A stretch of DNA of 64,000 nt, taken from assembly GCA_017792445.1 (NCBI GenBank), contig CP051232.1:4128001-4192000 (forward strand), written 5' to 3'. The stretch is from Maritimibacter sp. (GTDB lineage Bacteria > Pseudomonadota > Alphaproteobacteria > Rhodobacterales > Rhodobacteraceae). A program made the position numbers and the translations under genes. Below, in pieces: positions 59,928 to 64,000 of this stretch (positions are counted from its first letter, which is position 1; each line of letters opens with the position of its first letter). A model generated the notes under the pieces. It was given only the letters and a program-made list of their open reading frames with translations, was not told the DNA's origin and ran no database searches.

Positions 59928-61070
59928 TTGGCGAGATTTGACAGATATATCCTGTCGCAGCTTTTGATGCTGTTCGGCTTCTTCGCACTCGTGCTGGTGC
60001 TGGTTTACTGGGTGAATCGCGCGGTCGTGCTGTTCGATCAGCTTATCGCCAACGGCCAGTCCGCCAGCGTGTTCTTCGAGTTCACAGCCCTGTCGCTGCC
60101 GAACGTGATCCGCATCGTGCTGCCCATCGCCGTCTTCGCCGCATCGGTCTATGTCGCGAACCGGCTGTCGTCGGAAAGCGAGCTGGTGGTGGTTCAGGCC
60201 ACGGGCTTCTCGCCCTACCGCATGATGCGGCCGGTTCTTGCCTATGGGCTGATCGTGGGCGTGCTGCTGTCGGTGCTGACGCATCTGCTGGTGCCGCTTT
60301 CGATCACCCGGCTGGAACAGCGGCAGGCCGAGATTTCCGAGAACATCACCGCGCGCCTTCTCAGCGAGGGGCAGTTCCTGCACCCGACCGACGGCATCAC
60401 CTTTTACATCCGCGAGATCACCGTCGACGGCGAGTTGCGCGATGTCTTCCTGTCCGACCGCAGCGGCGGGCGCGAGCATGTGACCTACACCGCCAGCCGC
60501 GCGCTGCTCTTGCGCTCGGACACCGGGCCGAAGCTGGTGATGTTCGACGGCATGGCGCAGGCGCTGAACGTCGAAAGCGGGCGGCTGGCGACCACCAGTT
60601 TCTCGGACCTGTCCTATGACATCTCAAGCTTCATCGGCGCGCTGACGCCGGGCGAGCGCGGGATCAAGGAACTGAGCACGCTGGAACTTTTGAACCCGAC
60701 TCCGGCGCTTGAGGCCGAGACCCGGCGCACCGCGGGCCAGATGATCTACGAGGGCCACGGCCGGATCTCGCAGGCGCTGCTGGCGGTGGCGGCGGCGCTG
60801 GTGGGCTTTGCGGCGATGCTGGTGGGCAACTTTTCGAGGTTCGGGCGCTGGCGGCAGATCCTTGGCGCGGTGATCGCCATCGTGGTGGTCAAGATCATCG
60901 ACAACACCTTCGCCGACATGGCGCGGGGCGACCCCTCGTTGTGGCCGCTGACCTATGGCGCGGCGCTGATCGGCTTCGCCCTGACGATGGCTTTGTTGTG
61001 GATCAGCGCGCGGCCCGGCCTGTTCGTGCGCCGCGACCGGACGGCGGACGCCGCCGGGGTGGCGGCATGA
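59928..61070 (+). CDS. lptF: LPS export permease LptF
   Basis: 380 residues from a TTG at 59928, chosen because the family N-terminus (ARFDRYILSQLLMLFGFFALVLV) begins there; the ribosome site is poor, and a longer frame from 59844 runs through non-conserved sequence. Three N-terminal helices, a periplasmic beta-jellyroll-like domain (about 130-270) and three C-terminal helices. With LptG and LptB it extracts LPS from the inner membrane. The gene order lptF-lptG-lptD with divergent pepA-holC is conserved. Confidence 0.93.
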   Translation: MARFDRYILSQLLMLFGFFALVLVLVYWVNRAVVLFDQLIANGQSASVFFEFTALSLPNVIRIVLPIAVFAASVYVANRLSSESELVVVQATGFSPYRMMRPVLAYGLIVGVLLSVLTHLLVPLSITRLEQRQAEISENITARLLSEGQFLHPTDGITFYIREITVDGELRDVFLSDRSGGREHVTYTASRALLLRSDTGPKLVMFDGMAQALNVESGRLATTSFSDLSYDISSFIGALTPGERGIKELSTLELLNPTPALEAETRRTAGQMIYEGHGRISQALLAVAAALVGFAAMLVGNFSRFGRWRQILGAVIAIVVVKIIDNTFADMARGDPSLWPLTYGAALIGFALTMALLWISARPGLFVRRDRTADAAGVAA

Positions 61071-62164
61071 TCCTGCATTTCTATATCGCGCGCCGGTTCC
61101 TGTGGTCGTTCCTGATGGTTCTGGGCGTGTTCGTGGGTCTGTATTTCCTGATCGACATGGTCGAGCAGGTGCGCCAGTTCGAGGCGGGCACCGTCGGCTT
61201 CGTGCCCATCGTGAAGCTGACGCTTCTGAACATGCCCGCCGGGCTTTATACCATCCTGCCGCTGATCGTGATCCTTGCGACGCTGACGCTGTTTCTGTCG
61301 CTGGCGCGCAGTTCCGAGATGGTCATCACCCGTGCCTCTGGCCGGTCGGCGATCCGCAGCCTGCTGGCGCCGGTGACGGTGGCCCTGCTGATCGGCGCCT
61401 TCTCGGTCGCCGTGTTCAATCCCATCGTCGCCTCGACGCAGAAGCATTACGAGATCCTTGCAGGCCGGCTGTCGGGCAACGACGCGTCGGTTCTGTCGGT
61501 CAGCCAGGAAGGGCTGTGGCTGCGGCAGGGCGGCCCCGAGGGGCAGACGGTGATCCACGCCGACCGCGCCAATCTCGAGGGCACGGTGCTGTTCGGCGTG
61601 ACCTTCCTTGCCTTCGACCGCGACGGCCTGCCCCGCCGCCGGATCGAGGCGGAAAGCGCAGGTCTGACACCGGGCGAATGGAACGTGACGCAGGCGAAGG
61701 TCTGGGACCTATCCGACAGCGACAACCCCGAGCGGGACGCGATGGTCGAAGAGACGATGACGATCCCGTCCGATCTGACCTCGGAGCAGATCCAGGACAG
61801 CTTCGGCACCCCGGCCAGCGTGCCGATCTGGGAACTGCCGGGCTATATCGAGCAGCTTGAACGCGCCGGCTTCTCGGCCCGCAGCCACCGGGTCTGGCTG
61901 CAGATGGAACTGGCGCTTCCGGTCATGCTGGCGGCGATGGTGCTGGTCGCGGCGGGCTTCACCATGCGCCATACGCGTTTTGGCCGCACCGGGCTGATGG
62001 TCCTGCTGTCGATCGGGCTGGGGTTCGCGATCTATTTCCTGCGCAACTTCGCGCAGATCCTCGGCAACAGCGGCCAGCTTCCCGTGGGCCTTGCCGCGTG
62101 GACGGTGCCGGTGGCGGCGGTGATCCTGTCGATGGGCATCCTGCTGAACCTGGAGGACGGATGA
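61067..62164 (+). CDS. lptG: LPS export permease LptG
   Basis: 365 residues, ATG at 61067 inside the lptF stop (ATGA overlap). It begins LHFYIARRFLWSFLMVLGVFVGLYFLIDMVEQVRQFE, then TLLNMPAGLYTILPLIVILATL, typical of LptG. A periplasmic domain lies at about 130-265, followed by three helices (LMVLLSIGLGFAIYFLRNF). Partner of LptF in the LptB2FG extractor. Translationally coupled at both ends. Confidence 0.95.
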   Translation: MILHFYIARRFLWSFLMVLGVFVGLYFLIDMVEQVRQFEAGTVGFVPIVKLTLLNMPAGLYTILPLIVILATLTLFLSLARSSEMVITRASGRSAIRSLLAPVTVALLIGAFSVAVFNPIVASTQKHYEILAGRLSGNDASVLSVSQEGLWLRQGGPEGQTVIHADRANLEGTVLFGVTFLAFDRDGLPRRRIEAESAGLTPGEWNVTQAKVWDLSDSDNPERDAMVEETMTIPSDLTSEQIQDSFGTPASVPIWELPGYIEQLERAGFSARSHRVWLQMELALPVMLAAMVLVAAGFTMRHTRFGRTGLMVLLSIGLGFAIYFLRNFAQILGNSGQLPVGLAAWTVPVAAVILSMGILLNLEDG

Positions 62165-64000
62165 TGCGCCGCGTGTTCCGTCCCCTGACCGTTGCCCTGC
62201 TGGCGGGCTGGTTCCTTGTCCAGCCGTTGCAGTCGGCGCAGGCGCAAATGGCGACGCTGATCGCCGACAATGTCTCGTTCGACGGCGCCGACACGGTGCA
62301 GGCCTCGGGCAATGTCGAGATCTTCTACGAAGGCCAGCGCCTGCTGGCCGAGCGGCTGGTCTATGACGAGGCCGCGGACGAATTGCAGATATTCGGGCCG
62401 ATCACGCTGATCGAGTCCTCCGGCCAGATCGTGACCGCCACCTTCGCAGAGCTTTCGGGCGATCTGAAAGACGGCATCATGCGCGGCGCGCGGGTGGTGC
62501 TGGAGGAACAGATGCAGGTGGCCGCGGCCGAGCTGGAGCGGGTCGAGGGCCGCTATACCCAGCTTTACAAGGCCGTCGCCTCGTCCTGTCAGGTCTGCGC
62601 ATCGAACCCCACGCCGCTGTGGCAAATCCGGGCCGAGCGCGTGGTCCACGATCAGGAAGAGCGGCAGCTGTATTTCGACAACGCCATCTTCGAGGTCGCG
62701 GGCATCCCCGTCCTGTGGCTGCCGCGGATGCGGCTGCCCGACCCGTCGCTGCGCCGGGCCACCGGCTTTCTGATCCCCACGCTGCGGCAGAACTCGCAAC
62801 TGGGGTTCGGCATCCGGGTTCCGTATTTCATCACGATGGGCGATCACACCGACCTGACGCTGGCGCCCTTCATCTCGGAAGAGACCAACACGCTGGAGGC
62901 CCGTTTCCGCCGCGCCTTCACGTGGGGCGACATCGTGCTGAACGGCGCGGTGTCGCGTGACAGCATCCTGCCGGACGAGACCCGCGCCTACCTGTTCGGG
63001 CGCGGACGCGCGAACCTGCCGGGCGATTTCAAGCTGCGCTTCGATATCGAACTGGTGTCGGACAACGGCTATCTCGAAACCTACGACTATTCCGACGCCG
63101 ACCGCCTGTCGAACGGGGTCGAGATTTCGCGGACCCGCCGCGACGAATACATCGCGGCCAGCATCGAGACCCTGCGCACCTTGCGCGACAGCGAGGTTCC
63201 GATCGAGGATACGCTGGCCACCAATCTGATCCGCGGCACCTACATTCGCCGCCTGCCGCGCCTTTTCGGCGGTCAGGCGACGCTGGGCTTCGACGTGCAG
63301 GGCTACGAGCGCGAGGCGGACGCGGTGTCCGCCGATCTCGAACAGGCCTGCACCGACGCCGGGCTGACGGCTGCGGAATGCCTGTCGCGCGACGTTCTGC
63401 GCAGCACGGTCGAAGTGGGCTGGTTCCGCGACTGGACCCTGCGCAACGGCATGATCGCGCGGACGGATCTGGCGGTGGCGGGCGATTTCTACATCGTCGG
63501 ACAGGACGCGGGCTTCGAGAACCGCCTGTACCGCATCACCCCCGCCGCCGCCGCCGAACTGCGCTGGCCGATGGGCCGGACCGCCGCGAACGGCGGGCGC
63601 GACATCATCCAGCCGGTCGTGCAGCTTGCATGGTCCGAAAGCTACGGCGACACCGTGCCGGTCGAGGACAGCTCGCTGGTGGAATTCGACGAGGGCAACC
63701 TGCTGGCGCTAAGCCGCTTCCCCGGCAAGGACGCCCGCGAGACCGGGCTGCGGGCCACTATCGGCTTTGCATGGACCCATTTCACGCCCTCCGGCCGGGA
63801 ATACGCCCTGTCGATGGGCCGCGTGTACCGGACCGAGGATCCCGGCGTGTTCGGCGGCGCTTCGGGGCTTGAAGGCGCGACGTCCGACTGGCTGGTCGCC
63901 ACCCGGATCGAGGTATCGGACCGGCTGAGCCTGACCAACCGGTCCCTGTTCGACGACACGCTGGATTTCACCAAGTCGGAATCGCGGTTGACGTGGTTCG
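62164..64000 (+). CDS. lptD: LPS assembly protein LptD (C-terminus cut by window edge)
   Basis: About 612 residues visible; open to the window end. The ATG at 62164 is seven bases after GGAGG; ATG 62161 is an alternative. A signal peptide ends near LQSAQAQ. Residues about 30-140 form the OstA-like beta-jellyroll (DNVSFDGADTVQASGNVEIFYEGQ), followed by SSCQVCASNPTPLW and the start of the barrel domain (LWLPRMRLPDPSLRRATGFLIP). It inserts LPS into the outer leaflet of the outer membrane. surA and pdxA would be expected downstream. Confidence 0.94.
   Translation, partial: MRRVFRPLTVALLAGWFLVQPLQSAQAQMATLIADNVSFDGADTVQASGNVEIFYEGQRLLAERLVYDEAADELQIFGPITLIESSGQIVTATFAELSGDLKDGIMRGARVVLEEQMQVAAAELERVEGRYTQLYKAVASSCQVCASNPTPLWQIRAERVVHDQEERQLYFDNAIFEVAGIPVLWLPRMRLPDPSLRRATGFLIPTLRQNSQLGFGIRVPYFITMGDHTDLTLAPFISEETNTLEARFRRAFTWGDIVLNGAVSRDSILPDETRAYLFGRGRANLPGDFKLRFDIELVSDNGYLETYDYSDADRLSNGVEISRTRRDEYIAASIETLRTLRDSEVPIEDTLATNLIRGTYIRRLPRLFGGQATLGFDVQGYEREADAVSADLEQACTDAGLTAAECLSRDVLRSTVEVGWFRDWTLRNGMIARTDLAVAGDFYIVGQDAGFENRLYRITPAAAAELRWPMGRTAANGGRDIIQPVVQLAWSESYGDTVPVEDSSLVEFDEGNLLALSRFPGKDARETGLRATIGFAWTHFTPSGREYALSMGRVYRTEDPGVFGGASGLEGATSDWLVATRIEVSDRLSLTNRSLFDDTLDFTKSESRLTWF

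Overview
The window reads as one continuous stretch of high-GC alphaproteobacterial chromosome, most likely Rhodobacteraceae (Roseobacter group or a close relative). The evidence is the protein family mix: GbcAB-type glycine betaine monooxygenase, a mitochondrial-type aa3 oxidase subunit I, a VPLPA-CTERM protein, DUF6636, DUF2244, TIGR02281 and RTX proteins, the lptFG-pepA-holC neighbourhood, and an FNR-type box upstream of ctaD. No prophage, integrase, IS element or CRISPR array was seen. Codon use looks uniform except around the AT-rich promoter of the RTX gene (about 51.87-52.09 kb).

Layout. 0-4.7 kb: two tandem DUF3604 paralogues that share a duplicated upstream palindrome, then two overlapping HupE/UreJ-like membrane proteins. 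5-12 kb: glutaredoxin 2, an enolase-superfamily enzyme, a GMC oxidoreductase, gbcA-gbcB and an endonuclease/phosphatase-fold protein. 12.2-18.6 kb: tRNA-Leu(GAG), a peptidoglycan-binding lipid-facing or secreted protein, lipB, a coiled-coil membrane protein and an ankyrin protein, a 26-residue hydrophobic peptide gene with its own terminator, a methyltransferase, an ABM-domain protein and a VPLPA-CTERM lectin-like protein. 18.9-23 kb: ctaD, a short membrane protein resembling the C-terminal third of CtaD, DUF2244 and a glycosyltransferase. 23-27 kb: an amaA/amaB-like lysine/pipecolate operon with a divergent LysR regulator. 27-31.4 kb: animal-type haem peroxidase and an exopolysaccharide start cluster (sugar transferase, a P-loop protein lacking its lysine, a truncated Wzz-like protein). 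31.4-39.2 kb: an SbcD/SbcC-like (YhaO/YhaN-like) pair, a cyclic-peptide-type ABC exporter and a convergent BTAD regulator with a cyclase-like middle domain. 39.3-42.4 kb: CPBP-like protein, a 52-residue gene, TfoX C-terminal domain, DUF4112, a REP/BIME cluster and ndk. 42.5-50.6 kb: DUF6636, ABC-F ATPase, MarC, retropepsin-like protease, a dimethylglycine dehydrogenase-like enzyme, a second FAD oxidoreductase and a small Cys-rich secreted protein. 51-54.3 kb: rlmE and ppx separated by an RTX gene. 54.5-57.7 kb: a one-carbon operon (virulence-factor family, divergent MTHFR, HAD, methyltetrahydrofolate methyltransferase). 57.75-64 kb: three palindromes, holC, pepA, then lptF-lptG-lptD running off the end.

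A recurring theme is methylated-amine and one-carbon metabolism. GbcAB would convert glycine betaine to dimethylglycine. The FAD/GcvT-fused enzyme at 46.4 kb would demethylate dimethylglycine or sarcosine onto folate. The 54.5 kb operon could process the resulting C1-folates. The cell envelope is the second theme (lptFGD, exopolysaccharide genes, peptidoglycan-binding and secreted proteins).

The observations most worth checking are the trio of palindromes at 57.75 kb, the CtaD-like fragment gene, the 112-bp REP tandem, the YhaN-like ATPase with no zinc hook, the cyclase-like BTAD regulator, and the 26- and 52-residue genes.
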